Positions 8,922 to 16,767 of a stretch of 64,000 bases of DNA are shown here, in pieces. How positions within the stretch are numbered: position 1 is the first letter of the stretch; every line of letters starts with the position of its first letter. The notes beneath the pieces are model-generated. The model was not told where the DNA came from, did no database searches, and saw nothing but the letters and a program-made list of their open reading frames with translations. Position numbers and translations under genes: made by a program. Location of the stretch: assembly GCA_026874595.1 (NCBI GenBank), contig JAPPUL010000072.1, forward strand, positions 1 through 64,000, given 5' to 3'. The stretch is from Sipunculus nudus. Taxonomy: Eukaryota; Annelida; Sipuncula; Golfingiida; Sipunculidae.

Positions 8922-8973
8922 GTACAAGCTTAAAAACGAATGCACATAAAATATCCTTTATTTAAGCTTGTAC
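8922..8973 (-). terminator. Intercistronic hairpin followed by a T-rich run (terminator/attenuator candidate)
   Basis: A perfect 13-bp inverted repeat, gtacaagcttaaa at 8922-8934 and tttaagcttgtac at 8961-8973, with a 26-bp spacer. Read in the minus direction it comes about 20 bp after the binding-protein stop codon and is followed by tctttttatt. The arrangement fits partial termination or 3'-end stabilisation that keeps the binding-protein mRNA more abundant than the permease mRNA. Function is inferred. Confidence 0.6.
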
Positions 8974-8994
8974 CTATTATCTGACCATAGTTTT

Positions 8995-10050
8995 TTATGG
9001 CTTTATCTCTTGTGGTATGCTTATTCCTTGCTCCTGCCAAAACTTATAAGCTCCTTTGTGTAAGGGTATGCTTATTCCTACTATACCATCCTTTATACTC
9101 ATCTGCGTAAATGTCTTTTTTGCTGTTGACATATGTTTTAAGCCTGCATTTGAATATACACTCTTTAGTGCCTTATATACTGCATCCTCAGACACATCCT
9201 CGTGGGTTGTCCATAATGCTGAGTCAAAAAATGAACTCACGTCTTTATCCATACCTTTATATTTATCGCCTAGCTTTGACACTTCCATCGTAAAAGGTTT
9301 GTAATAAGGATGTTGTTCGTTAAGTCCTTTGCTTACCCCATACTCGTATACATCTAATAATCTTATCTGACGACGCGCTGATAGCTGCATAACTGCTGCT
9401 GTCGGTGGCCCTGCCAATACCCACATTGCATCTACTTTCCCATCTTGTATTGCTGAGGCTGCTTTGTTATATCCTAAATACTGGGGCGTGAAGTTATCCC
9501 ATAACTCCACTGTCTTAAAATATCTAGTCGCTGATGCCGCCGCTCCTGAGCCCTGCCCGCCTATTGCAACCTTCTTTCCTTTTAAATCTGACACCTTACT
9601 TATCTTACTATCCTTTGGGACTGCAAGCTGTGCAGGTGCCTTATACAAAAACGATATTGCCCTTAGATTTGTATATTTCCTACTATCGTTTGGCAAGCGG
9701 CCGTTGCGGGCTAGATAACTATCTCCCGAATAGGATATCCCAAAGTCTACCTTCTTCCCACCTACTTTCCTTATGTTCTCCGTTGACCCATCTGATGCCT
9801 GATTGAAATATTTATATTCCTTTACATTATCATTCAAATAGCCTGCTGCCGCATTTGTAAAAACCTCAAAGGTCCCACCACTTGGTCCCCCTGTGAACTT
9901 TACACTCGTTTGTTTTTGTTTTGCCGCCTCTGTACTAGCCTTTGCCTTATCAGCTTTCCCTTCAGACGATTTGCCTCCACCTCCACACCCAGATAGCCCA
10001 ACTGCACCCACCAATAACATCATCCCACTCAACATTAAATATCTTCTCAC
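8995..10050 (-). CDS. TAXI-family TRAP transporter solute-binding lipoprotein
   Basis: Periplasmic substrate-binding component of the adjacent TRAP transporter. The start is GTG at 10050 with AAGGAGG about 9 bases upstream. The signal peptide ends in the lipobox LSGC (Cys22) and is followed by a Gly/Ser/Lys-rich linker to about residue 48, so it is probably a membrane-anchored lipoprotein. The mature domain shows TAXI features: FTGGPSGGTFEVFTNAAAGYL near its start, GSTENIRKVGGKKVDFGIS, and VSDLKGKKVAIGGQGSGAAA in the middle. About 200 bp of noncoding sequence with a hairpin separate it from the permease. A decayed paralogue lies just upstream. The ligand is not predictable from this sequence. 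Confidence 0.93.
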   Translation of the reverse strand: MRRYLMLSGMMLLVGAVGLSGCGGGGKSSEGKADKAKASTEAAKQKQTSVKFTGGPSGGTFEVFTNAAAGYLNDNVKEYKYFNQASDGSTENIRKVGGKKVDFGISYSGDSYLARNGRLPNDSRKYTNLRAISFLYKAPAQLAVPKDSKISKVSDLKGKKVAIGGQGSGAAASATRYFKTVELWDNFTPQYLGYNKAASAIQDGKVDAMWVLAGPPTAAVMQLSARRQIRLLDVYEYGVSKGLNEQHPYYKPFTMEVSKLGDKYKGMDKDVSSFFDSALWTTHEDVSEDAVYKALKSVYSNAGLKHMSTAKKTFTQMSIKDGIVGISIPLHKGAYKFWQEQGISIPQEIKP

Positions 10051-10179
10051 CTACTTTTCCTCCTTATTTTTTTTATATTTATTTTTATTAGAGCTTTTAT
10101 AGCTGCCCTTTAGCTTCTCTATTATCTTACTTGCCCTCTTACTTAACCTCTTACTCTGTCCTGCTCTCTTTAGCTTTAA

Positions 10180-10617
10180 TTACTCACTTTTTATAGCGTT
10201 TGGAATCAAAAGTCCCTTTTCATTCCAAAACCTTTCTGCTCCCTTATGTAATGGAAAACTAATTCCAAGTACTCCATTTGATACGACAATTCCATTAAAC
10301 GTCTTCTTTTTTGCCTTTAGCATGTATTTCTTTGCGTATATAGCGTTTTAACGACTTTATACACTACGTCCTCCGATACGTCCTTGTGTGTTATCCATAT
10401 AGCAAAATCAAAATAGCAAAATCAAAAAACGTACTTACGTCTTCGTCCATACCTCTATAATGTTCACTGTACTCCGATTCCTTTAGCTTTATAGAATTAT
10501 AATATGGGTGTTCCTTTGTAAATCCTTTGCTTTGTCATCTTCGCCTTCAGCCGAACAACCAGATAAGACTACACCTCCCAATAACAGCATCCCTCCCAAC
10601 ATTAAATGTCTTCTCAT
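10180..10617 (-). pseudogene. Decayed TAXI binding-protein gene (internal deletion and frameshifts)
   Basis: Remnant of a second TAXI solute-binding gene. From ATG 10617 (ribosome site aggagata upstream) it encodes MRRHLMLGGMLLL and a lipobox LSGC, like its intact neighbour, then jumps straight to the C-terminal third. In the shifted frame KGFTKEHPYYN matches KGLNEQHPYYK of the intact protein, and GMDEDVSTFFD matches GMDKDVSSFFD. The last part, GISFPLHKGAERFW, matches GISIPLHKGAYKFW and ends at 10180. About 190 internal residues are missing. A short direct duplication (atagcaaaatcaa twice, about 10400-10430) adds a further frame break. Clearly a paralogue of the adjacent gene in tandem orientation. 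Confidence 0.85.
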
Positions 10618-10858
10618 TTTTTTTTTACTATCTCCTCTTTTTTAAATCCTCTTACCCTATCACTCCTTTGACGTTATTGTTTGCAAGTACTTTATTTTCT
10701 AAGCCAAATGCAATACACCTTACTAAATGGACATTTATAACAAAACGCTTTTATCCAAAAAGAAAGCATTTTTATAAAGAAAGCATTTTTATATTAGATG
10801 GCAATTATATAATCAAAAAATATATATAATGTAAATACTAACTAGTATTTGGAGAGGC
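10618..10858. other. Intergenic region upstream of the binding-protein pseudogene
   Basis: AT-rich with no credible ORF. It contains a direct repeat of aaagaaagcatttttat (about 10760-10793) and, at 10833-10850, an inverted repeat aaatacta-ac-tagtattt (8-bp arms) that could be an operator or weak terminator for the minus-strand gene that ends at 10859. Nothing else recognisable. Confidence 0.4.
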
Positions 10859-12091
10859 TTACCTAAATACCAAAAGCGTTTTAGCAAAGGTAGATAATGC
10901 GACTATGCCATCATTTACTGCAACAGGGGAGAGCGGCTCTGAAAAAATATCTAAAAAGTTTTCTAAAGACTCTGTTTTTATCTCTAAAACACTTATAAAA
11001 CCTATCCTTCTCCTATCACTAATATATCCTCCTGCAAGATATATATTATCATAAGTATATCCTGCCTCTACTGTAGGCAAGCCCTTCATAAAGACATTCC
11101 AAAATGGACTGCCATTATCTATTTCATAACCACGAGTAAAGAAATATACTTTATCTCCTCTAACATAAGGACTTGGATATTCTAAAACATCTTCTTTTAA
11201 TGGGTATTCTTCTACTTTGTTTATCCAATTCACTTTAAGCAGTGTTGCATCTATACTAAAAATATTTGTCTTAGTTACCAAAAACAAGGTCTTAATAACT
11301 AGATAATCACTTTTCTTCGATACCTTTTTATGGAGTACGGGACTTGATATGTATTTATACTTATTATATAGCTCCAATGTCTTAACATGCTCTCGCGTTC
11401 TACTGCTCATATTAACCCGAAAGACGACAAGTTTATTTGACAAGCTTATATATATATTGTACAAAACGTCTTTAATATCCTTCTCAACAAAAACATCACT
11501 AATAAGCGGACTTGTATATACTGGATATCCTATATTCATAGGCCGGTTTAGCTTGTATTGTTTACCCGTTTGCGCTGATAATATCCTTATCCTACCGCCA
11601 AGGCCACTTACAATGAATATATACTTATCATAAAAAACAGGTCTTGAAAAAATATCACCACGTATATCCAAGGGACCAAAGACAATATTACCTGTTTTCA
11701 TATTGAAGGAGTACAAAAAACCATCGACGTTATACACTAAAATATTGTCCTTATAAACAACAAAAGAGCCTCTTATACCCTTTGATTTATTCCCATAACG
11801 GCTTTTAAGCTTAAAAGACCATAAAAGTTTTCCTGTGTAGGTGCTTAGTGCATAAAAATTGTTTTTAACATCTCCATAAAATATCATATCGTCTTTAATT
11901 AAAGGTGAGGCGTAGACAAGGGATGGGGTTTTAATACTCCATAAAAGGCCAAATACTTTACTTTGTGTTGAGCCCAAAAAAGGACTTTTATTATAAGTAA
12001 TTTTTGTATCTGCAAAGGAAAAAGAAAAGGAAAAAGAAAAAAATATTAAAAAAACAAAAACTAGAATAAAAACATATTTAAAAGAAATCAT
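10859..12091 (-). CDS. Exported PQQ-like beta-propeller protein
   Basis: Secreted or periplasmic protein of 410 aa with an N-terminal signal sequence in which Phe-Ser repeats (FSFSFSFSF, coded by a short A/G-rich repeat) form the hydrophobic core. The mature part has repeats of the PQQ/BamB beta-propeller type: DMIFYGDVKNNFYALSTYTG, NILVYNVDGFLYSFNMKTG and YIFIVSGLGGRIRILSAQTG, each a strand followed by a Tyr/Leu-Ser-x-x-TG turn. Its start overlaps the rluB stop by ATGA, so the two are co-translated. A BamB-like outer-membrane assembly role is one possibility, but the C-terminal half is divergent and no lipobox is seen, so the function is left open. Confidence 0.75.
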   Translation of the reverse strand: MISFKYVFILVFVFLIFFSFSFSFSFADTKITYNKSPFLGSTQSKVFGLLWSIKTPSLVYASPLIKDDMIFYGDVKNNFYALSTYTGKLLWSFKLKSRYGNKSKGIRGSFVVYKDNILVYNVDGFLYSFNMKTGNIVFGPLDIRGDIFSRPVFYDKYIFIVSGLGGRIRILSAQTGKQYKLNRPMNIGYPVYTSPLISDVFVEKDIKDVLYNIYISLSNKLVVFRVNMSSRTREHVKTLELYNKYKYISSPVLHKKVSKKSDYLVIKTLFLVTKTNIFSIDATLLKVNWINKVEEYPLKEDVLEYPSPYVRGDKVYFFTRGYEIDNGSPFWNVFMKGLPTVEAGYTYDNIYLAGGYISDRRRIGFISVLEIKTESLENFLDIFSEPLSPVAVNDGIVALSTFAKTLLVFR

Positions 12092-12813
12092 AACTTAACA
12101 TCCTTAAACAGCGCATTTATTTCCTTATCTGAAAGAAGCCGATAACGGCCTTTAGCAACATTTTGCAATTTAAGTGAACCAAAAGCCTCCCGCCGAAGCA
12201 ATAAAACAGACAAATCTATATGTTTAAACATGCGTCTAATTTGCCTTTTCATGCCCTGAGTAATAGTCATATAAAAAGAAGATATATCTTCTTTTCTTTT
12301 AACAATATTTATGCTCGTTGCAAAGGCAATACCTTCATCCAGGGCAATGCCTTTAAGCAATAAATCGATATGCACATCTTTAACAAAACCATTAACTTTA
12401 ATAAAATAAGTTTTAGACACTCCGCTTGATGGATGAAGTAATTTGGAAGCAAGCACACCATTGTTAGTAAACAAAAGCAAACCCTCGGAATTAATGTCAA
12501 GCCTTCCAACATAAAATAGAGATTTATATTCTCTTTTGATAAGAGAAAAAACAGTTTTTCTATCTTGCGGGTCTTTGCGAGTACAAATAACTCCCTTTGG
12601 CTTATAAAGAATTAAGTACGAATATTTGGGTGGAATAGAAAGCTTTTTGCCTTTATAATATACCGTATCCTTCCAAGGACTAACTTTAGTCCCCAAAGTG
12701 GTACATATATGGTTATTAATAGAAACAAACCCTTTTTTTATTAGGTTATCAGAATCTCGTCTTGAAGCAATGCCGCAAAGAGCAAGATATTGATTAAGCC
12801 TTAGAGTCCGCAT
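12088..12813 (-). CDS. RluB/RsuA-family rRNA pseudouridine synthase
   Basis: Converts a specific uridine of rRNA to pseudouridine. The N-terminal S4 RNA-binding domain (LRLNQYLALCGIASRRDSDNLI, residues about 4-25) is followed by the catalytic domain. There the motif YVGRLDINSEGLLLFTNNG contains the catalytic Asp, and MKRQIRRMF is the conserved C-terminal segment of this subfamily. Length (241 aa) is that of a minimal RluB/RsuA protein. Subfamily members differ in target position (23S 2605, 16S 516, 23S 2457), and this cannot be decided from motifs alone. The downstream propeller gene is coupled through an ATGA overlap. Confidence 0.88.
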   Translation of the reverse strand: MRTLRLNQYLALCGIASRRDSDNLIKKGFVSINNHICTTLGTKVSPWKDTVYYKGKKLSIPPKYSYLILYKPKGVICTRKDPQDRKTVFSLIKREYKSLFYVGRLDINSEGLLLFTNNGVLASKLLHPSSGVSKTYFIKVNGFVKDVHIDLLLKGIALDEGIAFATSINIVKRKEDISSFYMTITQGMKRQIRRMFKHIDLSVLLLRREAFGSLKLQNVAKGRYRLLSDKEINALFKDVKL

Positions 12814-12930
12814 ATGGCATAAATATAAAAAAACAAAAAGAGCTCAACAAGATATTATGAAAGATAATGGCAAAAATGTAAATAAAAAGTCTTTGTATAT
12901 TTTTGTATATTAATATGCTTTTCAAGGCAC

Positions 12931-13389
12931 TTAAATCAGAGGGATTCCTCCATAAACGTAATCTAATATATGCAAAAACCCAAAAAGTATTGAAAGCAAT
13001 CCAATTAAAGTTTTCTGATTAGAAAGCTCTTTTTGAATACGTCCTCTACGCGAGTTAGAAGCTGACTGGTCCTTAGAGAAATTAATATATTCCAAAACAT
13101 CAAGGCTAAGGAGAATACCTGTTAAAAAAGCGAATATAGCAGGAATAAGATCGCCAATGAAATCCTGACGAGCAAAACCCATATTATCATAGAAAGAATA
13201 ATTGGGAGAGAAGAAAGCCCAAATGCCAACAAGGATAGATATAATCCCAAGATAAGGTCTAATTTTCTCAAGGAAGTCCCCTGCAGTTTGAACAGAAGCA
13301 AGTATAGCTTGTTTGCCAGCAAGCTTTTGTTCAATAAACTCTCTAATTATTATAAGTCCTCCCAAGATACAACAAATAATCAGCAACAT
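12931..13389 (-). CDS. Small membrane protein, unknown function
   Basis: 152 aa with about four hydrophobic segments: residues 1-17, 45-62 (YLGIISILVGIWAFFS), 78-100 (FIGDLIPAIFAFLTGILLSL) and 130-148 (TLIGLLSILFGFLHIL). A basic loop, NSRRGRIQKELSNQ, lies before the last span. I do not recognise the family. The start is ATG 13389. It is separated from rluB by about 117 bp and diverges from the pnt operon across a 449-bp AT-rich gap. Codon use matches the neighbours and the hydrophobic pattern is regular, so it is likely a real gene. Confidence 0.6.
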   Translation of the reverse strand: MLLIICCILGGLIIIREFIEQKLAGKQAILASVQTAGDFLEKIRPYLGIISILVGIWAFFSPNYSFYDNMGFARQDFIGDLIPAIFAFLTGILLSLDVLEYINFSKDQSASNSRRGRIQKELSNQKTLIGLLSILFGFLHILDYVYGGIPLI

Positions 13390-13838
13390 AATACCCCCTA
13401 ATTGAAAGTGCCTCTATAAAGCGCCTCTATAGTGCCTCTATGTTAAAGCAACAGTGTATAACTGTTTAGTATAATGCTATAACTATATAAGAAATAGCTA
13501 ATAAAAATATATATATATATATATTGTTTTGGGAAAGATAATATTTTTGCACTGATAGTCAAGCGAATAAGTTAAGCAGATATATTGAATTATATATAAT
13601 ATGCTTATTAAGTTGTTAATTTTTTACATAAGTTTATATAATTTAAATAAATTGTATAAGCTTATTTAGGATAAATGAATATATTATATTGACTATACAA
13701 ATAGAACGTGTAAAGAAATAACTAGTTTAAAACGGCTATTATGAGCCGATATAAACAGCTTTTAATATAATAACAAAAATCTAAATAAAAAGAATAATAA
13801 AGATAAAATAAAAAGAAAAAGTACTACGAGGAGAAACG
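13390..13838. promoter_or_regulatory. Divergent AT-rich control region upstream of pntA
   Basis: 449 bp without a gene between the divergent membrane-protein gene and pntA. It contains three near-copies of gcctctata (about 13410-13440), an (AT)n tract near 13510-13524, an inverted repeat at 13628-13665, and ttgact at about 13690 that could be a -35 element for pntA. The pntA ribosome site is gaggag, just before ATG 13839. Promoter positions are only suggestions. Confidence 0.45.
13628..13665 (+). other. 16-bp inverted repeat with G-U pairs, RNA-hairpin candidate
   Basis: Left arm ataagtttatataatt (13628-13643), loop taaata, right arm aattgtataagcttat (13650-13665). All 16 positions pair if transcribed from the plus strand; two of them are G-U wobbles, which would be A-C mismatches in a minus-strand transcript. 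It lies about 170 bp before pntA. The arms are AT-rich, so the hairpin would be weak. Confidence 0.4.
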
Positions 13839-14987
13839 ATGAGACTAGGAGTCCCTAAAGAGAGTTTTCCGAAAGAGAATCGGGTTGCAGTAATACCGGA
13901 ACGGATAGGAGAACTTAATAAGCTAGGATTTGAGGTTATAGTAGAAAGAGGAGCAGGAGAGGGGGCAGGTTTTAAAGACAGTGAGTATCAAGAGAAAGGA
14001 GCAAAGGTGGTATTGAAGAGGAAAGATGTATTCGAGAGTGAAGTAATAGTGCAGGTAATGGGAGCGAGTGCAAATCCGAAAGGAGAAGAGGATTATAAGC
14101 TACTTAAAGAGGGGCAAATACTAATAAGTTTTCTAGATCCGTTAAATGCAAAAGAAGGGCTAAAGAAGCTATCAAAAAGTAAGATAACAAGTTTTGCAAT
14201 GGAATTAATTCCGAGGATAACCCGAGCGCAAAGCATGGACGCCCTATCATCGATGGCAAATTTAGCAGGCTATAAAGGAGTATTGCTAGGGGCTGAGTCA
14301 TTGGTACGGGTATTACCGATGATGACAACAGCAGCAGGAACTATGCAAGCGGCAAAGGTATTTATAGTAGGAGTTGGAGTTGCAGGCTTACAGGCAATCG
14401 CAACAGCAAGACGACTTGGAGGGGTGGTAAGCGCTTATGACGTTAGGCCTGCGGTAAAGGAGCAGGTTGAGAGTTTGAATGCAAAGTTTGTTGAGATGGA
14501 ACTTGACACGAAGGAAGCAGAAGGTGAGGGAGGTTATGCGAAGGAGCTTGGCCAGGAGTTTTATAAAAAGCAACAAGAACTTATGAAGAAGGTGGTATGC
14601 GAGAGTGATTTGGTGCTAACAACAGCAGCAGTACCTGGGGGACGGGCGCCGATATTGGTAACAGCTGACATGGTAAAAGGTATGAAAGTAGGATCTGTAA
14701 TAGTAGATCTTGCATCTGAGCGTGGAGGGAATTGCGAGCTTACAGAGCCTGGAAAAAGCGTTACAAAGCACGGAGTAAAGATACTGGGGCCCTTAAACTT
14801 AGCATCTACAATCCCTTTTCATTCAAGTCAAATGTATTCAAAGAACATATCATCATTTTTACGAGGCTTAGTAACGAAGGAGAAAGAGTTAAAGATAGAT
14901 AAAGAAGACGAGGTAATACGCGAGAGTCTAGTTACAGAAGGGGGCGAAATAGTCAATGCACGTGTAAAAGAGAGTCTAAAGTTATAA
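13839..14987 (+). CDS. pntA: NAD(P) transhydrogenase alpha subunit, part 1 (NAD-binding)
   Basis: Soluble NAD(H)-binding domain of the proton-translocating transhydrogenase, which passes hydride from NADH to NADP. It begins MRLGVPKESFPKENRVAVIPE, the shared alanine dehydrogenase/PNT N-terminus. The Rossmann site is AKVFIVGVGVAGLQAIATARRLGG (about residues 172-195), and AYDVRPAVKEQVESL follows. TTAAVPGGRAPILV and DLASERGGNCELTEPG are further family landmarks. 382 aa: the membrane part is a separate gene, the three-subunit arrangement found in many bacteria. The ribosome site gaggag lies a few bases before ATG. First gene of pntA-pntA2-pntB. Confidence 0.95.
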   Translation: MRLGVPKESFPKENRVAVIPERIGELNKLGFEVIVERGAGEGAGFKDSEYQEKGAKVVLKRKDVFESEVIVQVMGASANPKGEEDYKLLKEGQILISFLDPLNAKEGLKKLSKSKITSFAMELIPRITRAQSMDALSSMANLAGYKGVLLGAESLVRVLPMMTTAAGTMQAAKVFIVGVGVAGLQAIATARRLGGVVSAYDVRPAVKEQVESLNAKFVEMELDTKEAEGEGGYAKELGQEFYKKQQELMKKVVCESDLVLTTAAVPGGRAPILVTADMVKGMKVGSVIVDLASERGGNCELTEPGKSVTKHGVKILGPLNLASTIPFHSSQMYSKNISSFLRGLVTKEKELKIDKEDEVIRESLVTEGGEIVNARVKESLKL

Positions 14988-15023
14988 AAATAAATTGAGC
15001 TTTTTTTTCAATGGAGAGAAATC

Positions 15024-15338
15024 ATGGAATTACTACAAATGCTAATGGTATTCATACTGGCAATATTCGTCGGTTTTGAGATAATAACAAAGGTGCCACC
15101 TCTTTTGCACACACCATTAATGTCAGGGTCTAACGCTATATCCGGAATAACAATAGTAGGAGCGATACTTGCATGCGGTATAAGCATAACAGATCAAGCC
15201 GCTGATATAACCGTAATTGGGAATTATACGTTATCACATATATTAGGATTTCTTGCACTTAGCCTTGCAACCATAAACGTAATAGGAGGCTTTATGGTAA
15301 CGCATAGAATGCTTGCAAAATTCAAGAGGAAGGACTAA
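15024..15338 (+). CDS. NAD(P) transhydrogenase alpha subunit, part 2 (membrane)
   Basis: A 104-aa membrane protein corresponding to the C-terminal membrane segment of the alpha subunit of transhydrogenase. It shows FVGFEIITKVPPLLHTPLMSGSNAISGI, the hallmark of this domain, and LALATINVIGGFMVTHRML in near form (SLATINVIGGFMVTHRML). About three membrane segments. It lies between pntA (36-bp gap) and pntB (2-bp gap), so it belongs to the same transcript and complex. Confidence 0.94.
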   Translation: MELLQMLMVFILAIFVGFEIITKVPPLLHTPLMSGSNAISGITIVGAILACGISITDQAADITVIGNYTLSHILGFLALSLATINVIGGFMVTHRMLAKFKRKD

Positions 15339-15340
15339 TC

Positions 15341-16756
15341 ATGGAAGCTCAAAACCTAGACATAATAATAAATATAGGCTATATGCTTGCGGCAATATTA
15401 TTCATATTTGGCCTTAAGGGGCTAACACATCCTCGGACTGCAGTAAGAGGTAATTTATTAGGCTCTATGGGGATGTTTGTAGCAGTGCTTGCAACCCTTG
15501 CAGATAACGACGTTATTATATCACAGACTTGGGAACTGATGCTTGGAGGAATAGTGATTGGCGGGCTTATAGGCTCATTCTTAGCAGTAAAGATAAAGAT
15601 GACAGCGATGCCGGAGCTTGTTGCATTATTAAATGGTTCTGGCGGGCTTGCTTCTGTATTGGTAGCGGGCGCGGCTTTGGTACAGGCGGTATCGGCGGGG
15701 CAGGGGGATGATTATCAAATAACTATATCAACTACAGCATCAGGATTAATAGGGTCAATAACATTTTTTGGCAGTCTAATTGCCTTTGGCAAGTTATATG
15801 GGCTTAAGTTCATACCTGATAAAGCAGTGCGCTATCCTGGTGAGCAGATAGTAAAAGTTGCGCTTCTTTTGATAGCGATTGTACTTGGGTGGCTTTTGGT
15901 AATGAATCCTTCTAATATGAGTTATTATTGGCAATTAATAATAGTTGGGTCTTTACTTGGAATACTTCTTGTCATAGCGATAGGGGGAGCTGACATGCCT
16001 GTTGTTATCGCTTTACTAAACTCCTATTCAGGGATAGCAGCGGCGGCAACTGGTTTTGTGTTATCTAATAATGTATTAATTGTTGCAGGTTCGCTTGTTG
16101 GAGCGTCTGGGATAATACTAACAAAGCTAATGTGCGAGGCAATGAATCGTTCACTTACAAATGTATTATTTGGCGGTTTTGGAGCAGTAGCCGAGGGCTT
16201 ATCAGCGGATGAAGTATATGGCGGTAAGATAAAATCGATAACAGCAGACGACATCGCAATATATCTTGACACAGCTCAAAGTGTTTGTGTAATACCTGGA
16301 TATGGTATGGCAGTGGGACAGGCACAGCACGCGGTAAAGGAACTTTCGAACTTGCTTGAATCACAAGGTAAGGAAGTAAATTTTGCAATACACCCTGTGG
16401 CGGGACGGATGCCTGGGCATATGAATGTATTACTTGCTGAGGTTGATGTGCCTTACGAACAACTTGTTGAGATGGATGATATAAATCCGACGATGGGTCA
16501 AGTTGATGTTGCAATAGTGCTTGGAGCAAACGATGTTGTGAACCCTGAGGCAAGGAATCCGGGTAGTGCGATAGCTGGGATGCCAATTATAAACGTAGAT
16601 CTTGCAAAAACGGTAATAGTCGTAAAGCGGAGTTTGAGTCCTGGATTTGCAGGGATACCAAACCCACTATTTGCGCTTGACAATGCATATATGTTCTTTG
16701 CAGATGGGAAGGATGCGATGTTAAGCTTAGTTAGTGCTATAAAAGAGCTTGGATAG
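15341..16756 (+). CDS. pntB: NAD(P) transhydrogenase beta subunit
   Basis: Carries the remaining membrane helices of the proton channel and the NADP(H)-binding domain III. The N-terminal two thirds are hydrophobic, with LLNGSGGLASVLVAGAALV and GGADMPVVIALLNSYSGIAAAATGFVL as family signatures. The C-terminal domain has VIPGYGMAVGQAQHAVKELSNLL (NADP-binding loop, about residues 315-340), HPVAGRMPGHMNVLLAEVDVPY, and GANDVVNPEARNPGSAIAGMPI. Length 471 aa is normal. It follows the preceding gene by 2 bp; glgP begins 11 bp after its stop, so the transcript may continue into it. Confidence 0.96.
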   Translation: MEAQNLDIIINIGYMLAAILFIFGLKGLTHPRTAVRGNLLGSMGMFVAVLATLADNDVIISQTWELMLGGIVIGGLIGSFLAVKIKMTAMPELVALLNGSGGLASVLVAGAALVQAVSAGQGDDYQITISTTASGLIGSITFFGSLIAFGKLYGLKFIPDKAVRYPGEQIVKVALLLIAIVLGWLLVMNPSNMSYYWQLIIVGSLLGILLVIAIGGADMPVVIALLNSYSGIAAAATGFVLSNNVLIVAGSLVGASGIILTKLMCEAMNRSLTNVLFGGFGAVAEGLSADEVYGGKIKSITADDIAIYLDTAQSVCVIPGYGMAVGQAQHAVKELSNLLESQGKEVNFAIHPVAGRMPGHMNVLLAEVDVPYEQLVEMDDINPTMGQVDVAIVLGANDVVNPEARNPGSAIAGMPIINVDLAKTVIVVKRSLSPGFAGIPNPLFALDNAYMFFADGKDAMLSLVSAIKELG

Positions 16757-16767
16757 AGTAATATGCT

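Noticed and set aside
16155-16586. Minus-strand 143-aa ORF opposite pntB
   Set aside because: Gln/His/Leu/Pro-rich antisense reading of a strongly conserved gene.
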